Shown: positions 39,244-49,546, numbered from the stretch's first letter. The stretch is 64,000 nt of DNA from Pseudomonas pharyngis (GCF_021602345.1 NZ_BQID01000006.1:295828-359827), one strand, 5' to 3'. Numbers and translations are program-made. Notes: a model not told the origin generated them from the letters alone.

Positions 39244-39660
39244 TTACTGGCTGTCGAAGCCGACTGGCGCGTGGGTTTCGATGGTGACTTCGCTGGTGGT
39301 CATCAGCTTGTGGATCGGGCAGCGATCGGCGACGCGCAGCAGTTCTTCGCGCTGGGCATCGGTGAGCACGCCCTTGAGGGTGAGGGTCACGTGCAGGGCG
39401 TATTTGCCTTTCTGTTCCTGGCTGTTGTCGCGTTTGACCTCAACGCCGACGCCGGTCAGCGGGATGTCCTTTTTCTTCGCGTACAGCTTCAGGGTCAGGG
39501 CCTTGCAGGCACCGAGGGCGGCGTCGAAGTAATCGTGCGGCTCCGGAGCCGAGCCTTCGCCGCCAGCCGTCGTCGGGACGTCTGCAAACAGCTCATGCTC
39601 ATCGATCTGAACGGTGTGGCGAAAACCTTCGGCGGACACGGTATTGACGGTAACGGTCAT
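39244..39660 (-). CDS. OsmC/Ohr-family peroxiredoxin-like protein
   Basis: 138 residues from ATG MTVTVNTVSAEG. The two redox cysteines are C52 in LGACKALTLKLYAKK and C114 in ADRCPIHKLM, with the spacing of OsmC/Ohr thiol peroxidases that reduce organic hydroperoxides. The GxxxAEGFRHTV start and PEPHDYFDAALGACKA segment place it in the OsmC-like (YhfA type) subgroup rather than Ohr proper. It is upstream of the pirin gene on the same strand; both may respond to oxidative stress. Confidence 0.9.
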   Translation of the reverse strand: MTVTVNTVSAEGFRHTVQIDEHELFADVPTTAGGEGSAPEPHDYFDAALGACKALTLKLYAKKKDIPLTGVGVEVKRDNSQEQKGKYALHVTLTLKGVLTDAQREELLRVADRCPIHKLMTTSEVTIETHAPVGFDSQ

Positions 39661-39788
39661 GTGAACCTCGCAAGCTGTAGGAAAAGGGATTCGATCAAAA
39701 AGACCTTGCAGGTATAGAGCATTTCCCACACAGGCGCGTTCCACTTTCTTGCCGGGTGAACCCTCGTTGCCCGGCGAGGGTCTAGGCT

Positions 39789-40844
39789 ATGCCTGTCTGC
39801 CGGAGAATGCTTGTGTCCGTGTTTCGTTTGAGTCTTGCCTGCCTGATGGCTTTCACTGGCGCCGCCAGTGCCCGGGAATACACCTACAGTGACGCGCACC
39901 TGCATTACGTGGATTTTTTCCAGGAAACCGCCGGCATGCCGAAATTGCTGACGGCCATGAAGGAAAATGCCATCGAGCATGTGATGATTTCCGGCATTCC
40001 CGTGGCGAAGAAATGGCACGAAGACGAGCCGAAGCGCCCGCGTTACTACGCCGGCGATGACGCCGATGCCTATTGGTACAGCGCGACTGACGTGATCGTC
40101 GCCGACGCGGTGCAGAAGCTGACGCCGGAGCAACGCCAGTACTTTCACCCGTTTCTTTCAGGCTTCAACCCCAACGACAAGAACTCCGCCGCGCACATCC
40201 AGCGCATGCTCGATCTGTATCCCGGCTTGTGGCAGGGCATCGGCGAGGTATTCACCCGTCACGACGATCTCACCGCACTCACCTCCGGCGACACGCCACG
40301 CGCCAACAACGAAGCCATGACCCGCATCTATCACCTGGCCGCTGAAAACGATCTGCCGGTGATGCTGCATTCCAATATCACCTCCAAGCGTGAGAAGAAT
40401 CCGCTGTACCTGAAGGAAATCGAAGAGCCGCTGCGTAATCATCCGCACACCCGGTTCATCTGGGCGCATGCCGGCACCAGCGCCGAAATCCACCGTCATC
40501 AGACGCAGCTGGATTTTCTGCTGCCGACCCTGACGCGAATGCTGGAGGCGTACCCGAACCTGTTCATCGATCTGTCGTGGAGCTTGCTGACGCCTTATCT
40601 GCTGGACGAAAAGGGTCAGCCGCGAGCGGAATGGGTGCAACTGGTAGAGCGCTATCCGGATCGGTTCATGATCGGTTCGGACGTGGTCGGGCGATTCAAC
40701 AAACTCGGCAAGGAAATCCACGGCTTCAAGCCGTTTCTCGACGCCTTGCCGGAAGCCGTGGCGAAAAAAGTCGCACGGGACAACTTCTTGGCGATATTGC
40801 CGCGAACAGCGCTCAAGTCCGGCAAACCCGCGCTGAATCGTTAA
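39789..40844 (+). CDS. Exported amidohydrolase-like protein
   Basis: 351 residues with signal peptide (LSLACLMAFTGAASA, cleavage about residue 28). The start could also be an in-frame ATG 18 nt downstream. TIM-barrel amidohydrolase_2-like features: first metal pair DAHLHY (H37, H39), a VMLHSNI strand, IWAHAGTS and a terminal DVVGRF/IGSD strand. A single barrel, probably periplasmic and metal-dependent; reaction unknown. Monocistronic between the OsmC gene (divergent) and the chemoreceptor. Confidence 0.78.
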   Translation: MPVCRRMLVSVFRLSLACLMAFTGAASAREYTYSDAHLHYVDFFQETAGMPKLLTAMKENAIEHVMISGIPVAKKWHEDEPKRPRYYAGDDADAYWYSATDVIVADAVQKLTPEQRQYFHPFLSGFNPNDKNSAAHIQRMLDLYPGLWQGIGEVFTRHDDLTALTSGDTPRANNEAMTRIYHLAAENDLPVMLHSNITSKREKNPLYLKEIEEPLRNHPHTRFIWAHAGTSAEIHRHQTQLDFLLPTLTRMLEAYPNLFIDLSWSLLTPYLLDEKGQPRAEWVQLVERYPDRFMIGSDVVGRFNKLGKEIHGFKPFLDALPEAVAKKVARDNFLAILPRTALKSGKPALNR

Positions 40845-40974
40845 TGCCGAGGGTTCGTAGGATCAAGGCCTTTTGATATCGCGTTTTGGTCTTACGCATT
40901 TTTTAAAAGGGCCGATACCTTCTAGAACAACCAGCTGCAGGGTTGATGCAGCGCTTTTGGAAGGAACCAGAGCA

Positions 40975-42600
40975 ATGAGTATCCGTAGTCTCAATATTGC
41001 GCCCAGGGCCGGCCTGGGTTTCGGCGTGTTGGCGCTAATGGTGTTTGCCCTTGGGGCGTTCGCCCTGCTGCAGATGTCGAACATGCGTACGCAATCCGAC
41101 GAGGTCGACAATAACTGGCTGCCCAGCGTGATGGCGGTGGGCGAGATGAGTCAGGACATGCTGCGCCTGCGCGCGCTGACCATGCGCCTGTTGCTCAATC
41201 GCGATCCGCAGGCGCTGGAGCAGAACGTGGCCAAGCTCAATGATTTGCGCGGTGTGCTGAGTGAAGCCCAGCAGCGTTACGACAGCCTGATCGCGTTGCC
41301 CGCAGAGCGCGCGCTGTTCGACCGCTTCAAGGTCGCTGAACACAAGTACCTGGAGCTTCAGGCACAGGTGATGACGTTGTCTGCTCAGGGACGAGTGGAA
41401 GAGGCGGCCGCCATTCTCAATGGACAGATGAGCCCGCTGGCGGATGAAATTGCAGTGACCCTGCGTGAGTTGGTCGAATTGAACAAGCACAACGCCAACC
41501 TCGCCACAGAGGCCGCACGGCTGGTGTTCACCAACTCGCGGGTGTGGGTCGGGGTGATGATCGGCATCACTGCGCTGATTACCATCGCGCTGGCGTTATT
41601 GCTGACCCGCAGCATCGTGCTGCCGCTGTCGCAATCGCTCAATGTCGCGGAAGTGGTGGCAGGAGGCGATCTGACCGGGGATATCAGCATTTCCGGCAAG
41701 GACGAACCGGCGCGGCTGCTGCACGCGCTCAAGAGCATGCAGCACAACCTGCGTGACACTATCCGCCGGATCTCGGAGTCCTCCAGTCAGTTGGCCTCGG
41801 CCTCGGAAGAGTTGAGCTGCGTCACCGAAGACGCGACGCGGGGGCTGCATCAGCAGAGTCTGGAAATCGAACAGGCGGCTACGGCGGTCAACCAGATGAC
41901 GGCGGCGGTGGAGGAGGTGGCGAGCAATGCCGTCGCGACTTCCGAGGCGTCCCGTGAGTCTGATCGTATTGCCCAGCATGGCCGCGAGCAGGTGCAGCAG
42001 ACCGTGTCGTCCATCGAGCTGCTGGCGGACGATGTCACCGCCAATGCCACGCAGGTGGAGGATCTGGCGCAGAAGGTCTATAGCATCAGCAAAGTGCTGG
42101 ACGTGATCCGCTCGATTGCCGAGCAGACCAATCTGCTGGCGTTGAACGCGGCGATCGAGGCTGCCCGGGCTGGAGATGCCGGACGGGGTTTTGCGGTGGT
42201 GGCGGACGAAGTGCGGGCGCTGGCCCATCGCACTCAGCAGTCGACGCAGGAGATCGAGCAGATGATCGGCGGCATCCAGCAGGGCACCGATTCGGCGGTC
42301 AGCTCGATGCAGCAGAGCAACGTCCGGGCGCGCTCGACCCTGGAGCTGGCGAAGGCCGCCGGCATTGCGCTGGAGGAAATCGCTTCGGCGTTTACCTTGA
42401 TCAACGAGCGCAACCTGGTGATCGCCAGTGCGTCGGAAGAGCAGGCGGCCGTGGCGCGGGAGGTTGACCGCAATCTGATGAACATCCGTGACCTGGCGAT
42501 GCAGACGTCGGCGGGTGCCAACCAGACCAGCGCTGCGAGTCAGGAGCTGTCGCGGCTGGCGGTGGACCTGAACAGCATGGTGGCCAGGTTCTCGGTCTGA
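40975..42600 (+). CDS. Methyl-accepting chemotaxis protein
   Basis: 541 residues from [21 protein letters not shown]1 is about 13-35, then a ~150-residue four-helix-bundle periplasmic sensor (about 36-188), TM2 about 190-212, a HAMP domain ([21 protein letters not shown]), and the kinase-control domain with hairpin tip [20 protein letters not shown] and [13 protein letters not shown]. The C-terminus (SMVARFSV) lacks a CheR/CheB-docking pentapeptide. The ligand cannot be predicted from sequence. Monocistronic. Confidence 0.95.
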   Translation: MSIRSLNIAPRAGLGFGVLALMVFALGAFALLQMSNMRTQSDEVDNNWLPSVMAVGEMSQDMLRLRALTMRLLLNRDPQALEQNVAKLNDLRGVLSEAQQRYDSLIALPAERALFDRFKVAEHKYLELQAQVMTLSAQGRVEEAAAILNGQMSPLADEIAVTLRELVELNKHNANLATEAARLVFTNSRVWVGVMIGITALITIALALLLTRSIVLPLSQSLNVAEVVAGGDLTGDISISGKDEPARLLHALKSMQHNLRDTIRRISESSSQLASASEELSCVTEDATRGLHQQSLEIEQAATAVNQMTAAVEEVASNAVATSEASRESDRIAQHGREQVQQTVSSIELLADDVTANATQVEDLAQKVYSISKVLDVIRSIAEQTNLLALNAAIEAARAGDAGRGFAVVADEVRALAHRTQQSTQEIEQMIGGIQQGTDSAVSSMQQSNVRARSTLELAKAAGIALEEIASAFTLINERNLVIASASEEQAAVAREVDRNLMNIRDLAMQTSAGANQTSAASQELSRLAVDLNSMVARFSV

Positions 42601-42616
42601 TCAGCGTTCGACAGGC

Positions 42617-42650
42617 GAAAAAAAGCCCCGCGTTTGCGGGGCTTTTTGTT
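42617..42650. terminator. Bidirectional terminator (chemoreceptor / DUF3108)
   Basis: AAAAAAGCCCCGC / GCGGGGCTTTTT stem with a 4-nt loop; works for the chemoreceptor on the plus strand and for the DUF3108-purN-purM operon on the minus strand. Confidence 0.92.
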
Positions 42651-42653
42651 GAA

Positions 42654-43367
42654 TCAGCTGCCTTTGACTGTCTTGCCGTTGACCGTACCGTCGAGGAGCA
42701 TGATGTTGTACTCCTTGCCGTCGGTTTCGACCTGTTGCAGGCGAACCAGCAGGTAATCCCAGTCCTTGGCGAACCACAGGACGGTGATGCGCTTGCTTTG
42801 TGTCGGATCGCGGACACGCTCGACCTTGATCGCATCGATCTGACCGGCCTTGGTTTCTACCTTCTCCGAACCCAGCACGCGGAAGTCGTAGGTATCGACT
42901 TCGCCATCATCGACTACGTGATAGCTCATGCTTTTCTTGCCGGCGGCCACGTCATGCTGCAGCGCCAGTTGATAGGTGGATTTGTCGACCATGCCACGGT
43001 TGAGCGGGATTTTCACCGCGTCGCCGCGGTCGGTGCCGGTCACCAGCTTGTTGGCCCAGTCGAAGTCCAGGTCAGCCTTTTTCGCCTTGCCCAGACCACC
43101 GCGTTCGAAGTGGTAGGACTGTGGCAGCAGGGTGTCCTTGTCCAGGGTCAGGGTGCTTTCCTCGGACAGGCTGGCAATCATCATCGAGGCTTTGAAGCTG
43201 AGCTTCCAGACGCCGTTGGCCTGTTTGGTCAGGCTGCGCTCGGCGGTGCCGCTCATGGGCAGCTGTTTCCAGTCGGCGGTGTAGCTGGCGGAGAACGGTT
43301 GAAGGTCTGCCGCCTGCGCGAAGGGCAGGGCGAGCAGAGCGCAAGCGAAGAGCAGGGCGCGACGCAT
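42654..43367 (-). CDS. DUF3108 exported protein
   Basis: 237 residues with signal peptide (LLFACALLALPFAQA). DUF3108 features: PFSASYTADWKQLPMSG near the start, repeated beta strands, and TVLWFAKDWDYLLVRL near the C-terminus. A beta-rich periplasmic or outer-membrane-associated protein of unknown function. It is the last gene of the purM-purN-DUF3108 unit, 8 nt after purN; this linkage is conserved in Pseudomonas but unexplained. Confidence 0.85.
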   Translation of the reverse strand: MRRALLFACALLALPFAQAADLQPFSASYTADWKQLPMSGTAERSLTKQANGVWKLSFKASMMIASLSEESTLTLDKDTLLPQSYHFERGGLGKAKKADLDFDWANKLVTGTDRGDAVKIPLNRGMVDKSTYQLALQHDVAAGKKSMSYHVVDDGEVDTYDFRVLGSEKVETKAGQIDAIKVERVRDPTQSKRITVLWFAKDWDYLLVRLQQVETDGKEYNIMLLDGTVNGKTVKGS

Positions 43368-43375
43368 AATATCTC

Positions 43376-44026
43376 CTAGTTTCGAATCAAGTGACCGCTG
43401 GCCGGCAGTGGCTGGCCATCCAGTAAAGCACCTTGCTCGCCGAGGCTCAGCCGTCCTTCGGCGAACCAGCGTACGGCCATCGGGTAGATCAGGTGTTCCT
43501 GAGCATGAACCCGCTGCGCCAGACTTTGCGGCGAATCGTGCAACTCTACCGGGATTACTGCCTGTACGACCAGTGGTCCGCCATCGAGTTCCTCGGTGAC
43601 GAAGTGCACGGAGCAGCCGTGTTCGGCGTCGCCGGCCTCCAGCGCGCGCTGATGAGTGTGTAACCCTTTGTATTTGGGTAGCAGCGACGGGTGGATGTTG
43701 AGCAGGCGACCCTGGTAGTGACGGACGAAGTCAGCGCTGAGAATGCGCATGAAGCCGGCCAGTACCACGAGTTTGGGGTTGAATTCGTCGATCAGTTCGA
43801 TCAGCGCGGTATCGAAGGCCTCGCGGCCCTCGAATCCCTTGTGATCCAGCGAGCGGGTGGCGATACCCGCGTCACTGGCGCGTTGCAAGCCGTAGGCGTC
43901 GGCGCGGTTGGAAATCACCGCAGCGATGCGGACCGGGCTGTCGCCGGTCCGCGTGCTGTCGATCAGGGCCTGCAAGTTACTGCCGGTGCCGGACAGCAGC
44001 ACCACGACATCACAGGTCTGGGACAT
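43376..44026 (-). CDS. purN: Phosphoribosylglycinamide formyltransferase 1
   Basis: 216 residues from [24 protein letters not shown]. Folate-dependent GART: the GTGSNLQALID phosphate loop, NIHPSLLPKYKGLHTHQ with catalytic Asn/His, and SVHFVTEELDGGPL with the catalytic Asp. It adds the formyl group to GAR in step 3 of purine synthesis. It overlaps purM by one nucleotide. Confidence 0.97.
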   Translation of the reverse strand: MSQTCDVVVLLSGTGSNLQALIDSTRTGDSPVRIAAVISNRADAYGLQRASDAGIATRSLDHKGFEGREAFDTALIELIDEFNPKLVVLAGFMRILSADFVRHYQGRLLNIHPSLLPKYKGLHTHQRALEAGDAEHGCSVHFVTEELDGGPLVVQAVIPVELHDSPQSLAQRVHAQEHLIYPMAVRWFAEGRLSLGEQGALLDGQPLPASGHLIRN

Positions 44027-45084
44027 CAGTGAGCCTTGAGGTTCTTCAGTTCGACCTGAGCCGCGCCTTCGGCAGCGACAGCGATCTGACCGATGACCCA
44101 AGGCTGCTCGCCGGCGTCACGCAGGGTGTTCAGGGCAACTTCAACGTGCTCCTGAGCCACGCAGATGACCATGCCCACGCCGCAGTTCAGCACGCGGTGC
44201 ATTTCGGTTTCGTCGACGTTGCCTTTCTCTTGCAGCCAGTCGAACACGGCCGGGCGGTTCCAGCTGGCCACGTCAACCACGGCTTGAGCGCCTTTTGGCA
44301 GAACGCGCGGGATGTTGTCCAGCAGGCCGCCACCGGTGATGTGGGCCATGGCCTTGACCGCGCCGGTGTCCTTGATCAGCTTGAGCAGCGGCTTCACGTA
44401 GATGCGGGTCGGGGCCATCAGCAGTTCGGTCAGCGGCTTGCCGTCGAGCTGCACGGTTTCGATGTCGGCACCGGACACTTCGATGATCTTGCGGATCAGC
44501 GAGTAGCCGTTGGAGTGCGGGCCGGACGATGGCAGGGCGATCAGGGCGTCACCGGTGGCGACTTTCGAGCCGTCGATGATTTCGGCTTTTTCCACGACGC
44601 CGACGCAGAAACCGGCCAAGTCGTAGTCTTCGCCTTCGTACATGCCAGGCATTTCAGCGGTTTCGCCGCCGACCAGCGAGCATCCAGCCAGTTCGCAGCC
44701 TGCACCGATACCGGTAACCACGGTGGCAGCTACGTCGACGTTCAGCTTGCCGGTGGCGTAGTAGTCGAGGAAGAACAGCGGCTCGGCGCCGCACACCACC
44801 AGATCGTTGACGCACATGGCGACCAGGTCCTGGCCGATGCTGTCGTGCTTGTTCAGGTTCAGCGCCAGACGCAGCTTGGTGCCGACGCCGTCAGTACCGG
44901 AAACCAGTACCGGCTGCTTGTAACCGGCCGGGATCTCGCAGAGGGCGCCGAAACCGCCCAGGCCGCCCATGACTTCCGGGCGCGCAGTGCGCTTGGCGAC
45001 GCTCTTGATGCGTTCGACCAATGCTTCACCGGCGTCGATGTCTACACCGGCGTCCTTGTAGCTCAGGGAGGGTTGCTTGCTCAT
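44026..45084 (-). CDS. purM: Phosphoribosylformylglycinamidine cyclo-ligase
   Basis: 352 residues from [26 protein letters not shown] synthase: [55 protein letters not shown] and the C-terminal [13 protein letters not shown] motif. It closes the imidazole ring in step 5 of purine synthesis. First gene of the purMN unit, divergent from the DUF2066 gene. Confidence 0.98.
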   Translation of the reverse strand: MSKQPSLSYKDAGVDIDAGEALVERIKSVAKRTARPEVMGGLGGFGALCEIPAGYKQPVLVSGTDGVGTKLRLALNLNKHDSIGQDLVAMCVNDLVVCGAEPLFFLDYYATGKLNVDVAATVVTGIGAGCELAGCSLVGGETAEMPGMYEGEDYDLAGFCVGVVEKAEIIDGSKVATGDALIALPSSGPHSNGYSLIRKIIEVSGADIETVQLDGKPLTELLMAPTRIYVKPLLKLIKDTGAVKAMAHITGGGLLDNIPRVLPKGAQAVVDVASWNRPAVFDWLQEKGNVDETEMHRVLNCGVGMVICVAQEHVEVALNTLRDAGEQPWVIGQIAVAAEGAAQVELKNLKAH

Positions 45085-45459
45085 GATCCAGGCCTTTAGG
45101 GGAGGGGATTCAGGGGTAACGACCGAGTTCAGCGGGAGCGCCGAGTCCGACAGGGGCGATTGCCTCACGCGAAGTTCGGGGTGCCCGGCTGTTGCCGGTC
45201 TGCGAAGGCGCGCGATTTTATCAGGCTTGAGGGGCAGCGGCCATCCTCACGCCGACGGGCAGGGGCATATCGGTGGAAAAATTTTGCAATTGACGCTGTG
45301 GGCGACATCACGGGTGCCTGTATAAGGAACCGTCTATCGTTAGGACTGTGCAAAAACTTACCGACCGCGTGTGAATGTTTTGCGACGGCCTGTGGTCACA
45401 GGCTTGCCACAACGGTACACGCGGCCTGTTCCAGCCGCTCTTGTCGACGGGAATTCTCC
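45085..45459. other. purM / DUF2066 divergent promoter region
   Basis: 375 nt without a credible gene. For purM a TAAAAT -10-like element is on the minus strand at about 45214-45219, but its -35 is weak. Near 45401-45414 is an inverted repeat CCTGTG-GT-CACAGG upstream of the DUF2066 gene. Nothing here resembles a PUR box. Confidence 0.4.
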
Positions 45460-46518
45460 ATGCGTTTGTGTAAATTGCTGTTAGTGGGTGGTTTGTCTCT
45501 GATCAGCCTGGCGAGCCAGGCGGAAAATCTCAAAGGTCTTTATCAGGTGCGCGAACCGGTCACTGGCCAGTCGCCAGAGGAGCGCGATCGCGCGACCCAG
45601 GCTGCGCTGGATACGCTGGTGCTGCGCCTGACCGGCGACCCGAAGGCCCCGCAGAACCCGGGGCTGGCGCCGATTCGCAAGGATCCGCAGCAGATCATCA
45701 GTCAGTTCGGTTTCGATGCCGGGCCGCCGGAAGTGCTGAAAGTCGATTTCGACCCGGGAACCACCGAGCAGGCGTTGCGCCGCGCCGGGCTGGCGCTGTG
45801 GGGTGCCAACCGGCCCTCGATCCTGAGTTGGTGGCTGAACGATTCGACCGAGGGTTCGAGCCTGGTGGGCGACGGACAGGCCAGTGCCGCACCGTTGCGC
45901 CGCGCCGCCCAGCACCGTGGATTGCCATTGCGCCTGCCTTTGGCGGACTTGAGCGAGCAATTGGTCGCAACCGCGCCTGCGCTTGAAGGTGCCGACTCGG
46001 CGCCGCTGCGTAACGCTTCCGAGCGCTACAACGCTGACGCCTTGCTCGCCGTGCATGCCCGCGAAGACGGTGGGCAATGGCAGGCCAAATGGCAATTGTG
46101 GCTGGGCGACAAAAAAGAGGCGGGCAACGTGCAGGGCGCGGATCAGGCCGCCGTGGCCGATGCGGTGATGCTGGCGGTGACTGAACGGCTGGCGCCACGC
46201 TTTGTGGCCAAGCCGGGCGCGTCCGGCCAGCAGACCCTGGAAGTCCAGGGCATGAATCTGGAGCACTACGCGGCGCTGCTGCGGTTACTCGAACCGTTTG
46301 GCGTGCGTCTGCAGAGTGTCGATGCCGATCGCATCCTGTATCGGGTCAACGGCAGTGCCGATCAGTTGCGGGCGCAGTTGTCGCTGGCGAAGTTGCAGGA
46401 ATTGCCGGCCGAGGCGCCGGCTCCGGTCGCTGCACCTCAGCCTGCGGTCGCCGGGGCGCCACCAGTCGTTGCGCCGACGCCTGCACCGGTGGCGCCGTCT
46501 TTGCGGTTCCGCTGGTAG
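45460..46518 (+). CDS. DUF2066 exported protein
   Basis: 352 residues from ATG MRLCKLLLVGGLSLISLASQAE, with signal peptide (cleavage about 21). DUF2066 features: GLYQVREPVTGQSPEERD at the mature N-terminus and DALVLRLTGDP-like first helix, then ALWGANRPSILSWWL. The last ~50 residues are an Ala/Pro-rich tail (APAPVAAPQPAVAGAPP). Function unknown; conserved upstream of the AI-2E permease and hda genes in Pseudomonas. Longer upstream frames lack a signal peptide and are rejected. Confidence 0.85.
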   Translation: MRLCKLLLVGGLSLISLASQAENLKGLYQVREPVTGQSPEERDRATQAALDTLVLRLTGDPKAPQNPGLAPIRKDPQQIISQFGFDAGPPEVLKVDFDPGTTEQALRRAGLALWGANRPSILSWWLNDSTEGSSLVGDGQASAAPLRRAAQHRGLPLRLPLADLSEQLVATAPALEGADSAPLRNASERYNADALLAVHAREDGGQWQAKWQLWLGDKKEAGNVQGADQAAVADAVMLAVTERLAPRFVAKPGASGQQTLEVQGMNLEHYAALLRLLEPFGVRLQSVDADRILYRVNGSADQLRAQLSLAKLQELPAEAPAPVAAPQPAVAGAPPVVAPTPAPVAPSLRFRW

Positions 46519-46553
46519 GTTTTCTTTCTTATATATAAGCAATGGAGTGTTAC

Positions 46554-47627
46554 ATGGCCGATACGCGGCGTTGGTTCTGGCTCGGTGGGGTGCTCCTGCT
46601 TTGCGCGTTTGTCTGGTTGCTGCATCCGATCCTTACGCCGTTTCTGGTGGCGCTGCTGCTCGCCTATCTGTTCGATCCGCTCGTCGATCGTCTGGAACGC
46701 CTGGGGCTGTCTCGCACTTGGGGTGTGATCGCGGTGTTCGCCTTGTTCACCCTGATCGTCACCGCGTTGTTGCTGGTGCTGGTGCCGATGCTCGCCAAGC
46801 AATTAGTACGGCTGTATGAACTGGCGCCGCAAATGCTCGACTGGTTGCAGCACACTGCCGTGCCATGGGCGCAATCGAAGCTGGGGCTGTCGGACGGCTT
46901 CTGGAAGTTCGACAAGGTCAAAGCCGCGATCAGCGAACACATGGGCCAGACCACGGATATCGTTGGTGTGGTGCTGAGTCAGGCGACGGCCTCGAGCCTG
47001 GCACTGATCGGCTGGCTGGCGAATCTGGTGCTGATCCCGGTGGTGAGCTTTTACCTGCTGCGTGACTGGGACGTGATGATGGCCAAGATCCGTGGCCTGT
47101 TGCCCCGTGATCGCGAAGAGCGTGTGGTGGCGCTGGCGGGTGAGTGCCATGAAGTGCTGGGCGCGTTCGTGCGCGGGCAGTTGCTGGTGATGCTGGCGTT
47201 GGGCGTGATCTATGCGGCCGGTCTGATGATTGTCGGGCTGGAGCTGGGCCTGTTGATCGGTCTGATCGCGGGGTTGGCGGCGATTGTGCCGTACATGGGA
47301 TTTGTGATCGGCATCGGCGCGGCGCTGATTGCCGGGTTGTTCCAGTTCGGTGGCGATCTGTATCCGATGATCGGGATCGTGGCGGTGTTCATGGTTGGTC
47401 AGGCACTGGAAGGCATGGTGCTGACGCCTTTGCTGGTGGGGGATCGGATCGGTCTGCACCCGGTGGCGGTGATTTTCGCGATTCTGGCCGGTGGCGAGCT
47501 GTTCGGCTTCACCGGTGTGCTGCTGGCATTGCCGGTGGCGGCGGTGATCATGGTGCTGGTGCGACACGTCCACGATCTGTACAAGGATTCCGACATCTAT
47601 AGCGGGGTGGATGAGCCGGAGTTGTAA
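46554..47627 (+). CDS. AI-2E family transporter (PerM-like permease)
   Basis: 357 residues from ATG MADTRRWFWLGGVLLL. An in-frame ATG 12 nt upstream overlaps the GGAG that serves as SD for this start. About eight TM helices with the long extracytoplasmic domain between helices 3 and 4 (LYELAPQMLDWLQHTAVPW). The family motif GFVIGIGAALIAGLFQFGG and EGMVLTPLLVGDRIGLHP are present. The family exports diverse molecules; AI-2 transport itself should not be assumed in Pseudomonas. It follows the DUF2066 gene by 35 nt. Confidence 0.9.
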   Translation: MADTRRWFWLGGVLLLCAFVWLLHPILTPFLVALLLAYLFDPLVDRLERLGLSRTWGVIAVFALFTLIVTALLLVLVPMLAKQLVRLYELAPQMLDWLQHTAVPWAQSKLGLSDGFWKFDKVKAAISEHMGQTTDIVGVVLSQATASSLALIGWLANLVLIPVVSFYLLRDWDVMMAKIRGLLPRDREERVVALAGECHEVLGAFVRGQLLVMLALGVIYAAGLMIVGLELGLLIGLIAGLAAIVPYMGFVIGIGAALIAGLFQFGGDLYPMIGIVAVFMVGQALEGMVLTPLLVGDRIGLHPVAVIFAILAGGELFGFTGVLLALPVAAVIMVLVRHVHDLYKDSDIYSGVDEPEL

Positions 47628-47837
47628 TCGTGAAGGTCGGGCTGCCCGGTGGATCGCCGGGTTGGCCCGTCTCATGCAGGCCGTGGCGCCAAAGAAACTG
47701 TCATAAAACCAGCATGTTAACGCAAACCTTTGATTTTGCTTGGGGTCTGTCGCATTGTGCGCTCCGCTTCACGGGTATAAACTTCGCTCACTTTACACAG
47801 AGGCCACTAACGGTTCCTTGGGAACTGTTCAGTCAGC

Positions 47838-48542
47838 ATGAAACCGATTCAGCTGCCCCTAGGTGTGCGTCTGCGTGACGACGCCACCTTCATCAACTAC
47901 TACCCAGGCGCCAATGCCGCTGCACTCGGCTATGTCGAGCGTCTATGCGAAGCCGACGCCGGCTGGACCGAAAGCCTGATCTATCTGTGGGGCAGGCACG
48001 GGGTAGGGCGGACGCATCTGTTGCAGGCCGCGTGCCTGCGCTTCGAACAGATGGGTGAACCGGCGGTGTACCTGCCGCTGGCCGAGTTGATGGATCGCGG
48101 CATCGAAATTCTCGACAACCTCGAACAGTACGAACTGGTCTGCCTGGATGACTTGCAGGTGATTGCCGGCAAGGCGGACTGGGAAGAGGCGATGTTTCAT
48201 CTGTTCAACCGTCTGCGTGACAGCGGTCGGCGTCTGCTGATCGCGGCGTCCACTTCGCCACGTGAATTGCCGATCAAACTGGCTGACCTGAAATCGCGCC
48301 TGACCTTGGCGCTGATCTTCCAGATGCGTCCTCTCTCCGATGAAGACAAATTGCGTGCCCTGCAATTGCGTGCATCCCGTCGCGGCCTGCACCTGACCGA
48401 CGAGGTCGGGCATTTTATCTTGACTCGCGGTACCCGCAGCATGAGCGCGCTTTTCGATCTGCTGGAGCAGCTCGATCAGGCCTCTTTGCAGGCTCAGCGC
48501 AAGCTGACCATTCCCTTCCTGAAAGAAACCCTGGGCTGGTAA
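47838..48542 (+). CDS. hda: DnaA regulatory inactivator Hda
   Basis: 234 residues, an AAA+ DnaA-like protein without the DNA-binding domain IV. It starts MKPIQLPLGVRLRDDATFINYYPG; the QLPLGV N-terminus is the beta-clamp-binding motif. The P-loop is GRHGVGRTHLLQA, with Arg where AAA+ ATPases have Lys, as is normal for Hda. It stimulates DnaA-ATP hydrolysis after replication starts (RIDA). The 210-nt gap from the permease gene suggests its own promoter. Confidence 0.95.
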   Translation: MKPIQLPLGVRLRDDATFINYYPGANAAALGYVERLCEADAGWTESLIYLWGRHGVGRTHLLQAACLRFEQMGEPAVYLPLAELMDRGIEILDNLEQYELVCLDDLQVIAGKADWEEAMFHLFNRLRDSGRRLLIAASTSPRELPIKLADLKSRLTLALIFQMRPLSDEDKLRALQLRASRRGLHLTDEVGHFILTRGTRSMSALFDLLEQLDQASLQAQRKLTIPFLKETLGW

Positions 48543-48756
48543 AACCGGGGCTTTCAGCCGGTTTCGGCATATTTCAGGCGCCAGAAAACCCGCTTTCCTG
48601 TGGGGCGCACAGGCCGCGTCTCGATTCAAATAGGCTTAAGCGCTTAGATGTAAACGAGAAACCGAGAAGTCACAAAAAGATCGATTGAATTTGCAAATGA
48701 GGCTGATAGCGGGCATAGTCTCGGCTTCTTTACAACTATCAGCCACGGTCGTGCCC

Positions 48757-49377
48757 ATGCTAAAGCGCTTCGCACCCCTCGTGCCTCTCGCACTCGTCAC
48801 CCTGTTGTTCGGTTGCGCTGCTCATTCACCTGTTAATCAAGAGCAGCAACAACAGGTTAAAAATTCTGCCACCGCCCAGTCCTCCGTTATTTACCAGGAA
48901 GAGCTGGACACCGAAAAAGAACTCGCCGACTTCAACGGCAAGAAGCCTTACCAGCTTCCGGTTCTGGCCGACAGCATCCTCGAACGCGGCATGTCCCTGA
49001 TCGGTACCCGTTACCGTTTCGGTGGTACCTCTGAAGCCGGTTTCGATTGCAGTGGTTTCATCGGCTATCTGTTCCGCGAAGAGGCCGGCATGAACCTGCC
49101 ACGCTCCACTCGCGAAATGATCAACGTGGATGCGCCGCTGGTTTCGCGCAGCAACCTCGAGCCGGGCGACCTGCTGTTCTTCGCCACCAATGGTCGTCGC
49201 GGTCGTGTGAGCCACGCCGGGATTTATCTGGGCGACAACCAGTTCATCCATTCCAGCTCTCGTCGCAGCGGCGGTGTTCGCATCGACAGCCTGGGCGACA
49301 GCTACTGGAGCAAGACCTTCATCGAAGCCAAACGCGCTTTGGCGAACGCTCCAACCGTGGTTACCGCTCGCAAGTAA
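48757..49377 (+). CDS. NlpC/P60 family lipoprotein 1
   Basis: 206 residues from ATG MLKRFAPLVPLALVTLLFGC. Lipobox LFGC; mature protein starts at C20. The C-terminal NlpC/P60 domain has the catalytic Cys in FDCSGFIGYLF, His in VSHAGIYLGDNQFIHSS. It would cleave D,L- or L,D-linked peptides in murein as MepS/Spr-type endopeptidases do. A Gln-rich segment (NQEQQQQVKN) links the anchor and domain. An upstream in-frame ATG lies before the signal peptide and is rejected. Confidence 0.92.
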   Translation: MLKRFAPLVPLALVTLLFGCAAHSPVNQEQQQQVKNSATAQSSVIYQEELDTEKELADFNGKKPYQLPVLADSILERGMSLIGTRYRFGGTSEAGFDCSGFIGYLFREEAGMNLPRSTREMINVDAPLVSRSNLEPGDLLFFATNGRRGRVSHAGIYLGDNQFIHSSSRRSGGVRIDSLGDSYWSKTFIEAKRALANAPTVVTARK

Positions 49378-49512
49378 TCACGCATTTGTCGCCACGCTCG
49401 TGGCGACAAAGCTGCCCTTCAGAGGCAATAGACCTAAACTTTACAAGGTGAAGTTAAAGTCTTACTTGAAGTTTGCCGCGTAGCCGCTAGAATCCTGATC
49501 TATATTGATGGC

Positions 49513-49546
49513 AAACCGCCTGCGTCCCAACGCAGGCGGTTTTGTT
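49513..49546 (+). terminator. Intrinsic terminator between the two NlpC/P60 genes
   Basis: AAACCGCCTGCG / CGCAGGCGGTTT stem with a 6-nt loop and T-rich tail. A perfect hairpin without T-run (TTGTCGCCAC / GTGGCGACAA) lies at about 49386-49410. The two genes are therefore probably separate transcripts. Confidence 0.85.

Noticed and set aside
45160-45459. Upstream extension of the DUF2066 gene by 100 codons
   Set aside because: The extension is Arg/Cys-rich, lacks an SD, runs through the purM promoter region and would hide the obvious signal peptide starting at 45460.
47980-48020. Arg in place of the P-loop Lys in hda as a possible defect
   Set aside because: Arg at this position is the normal state in Hda proteins, so it is not an inactivating mutation.
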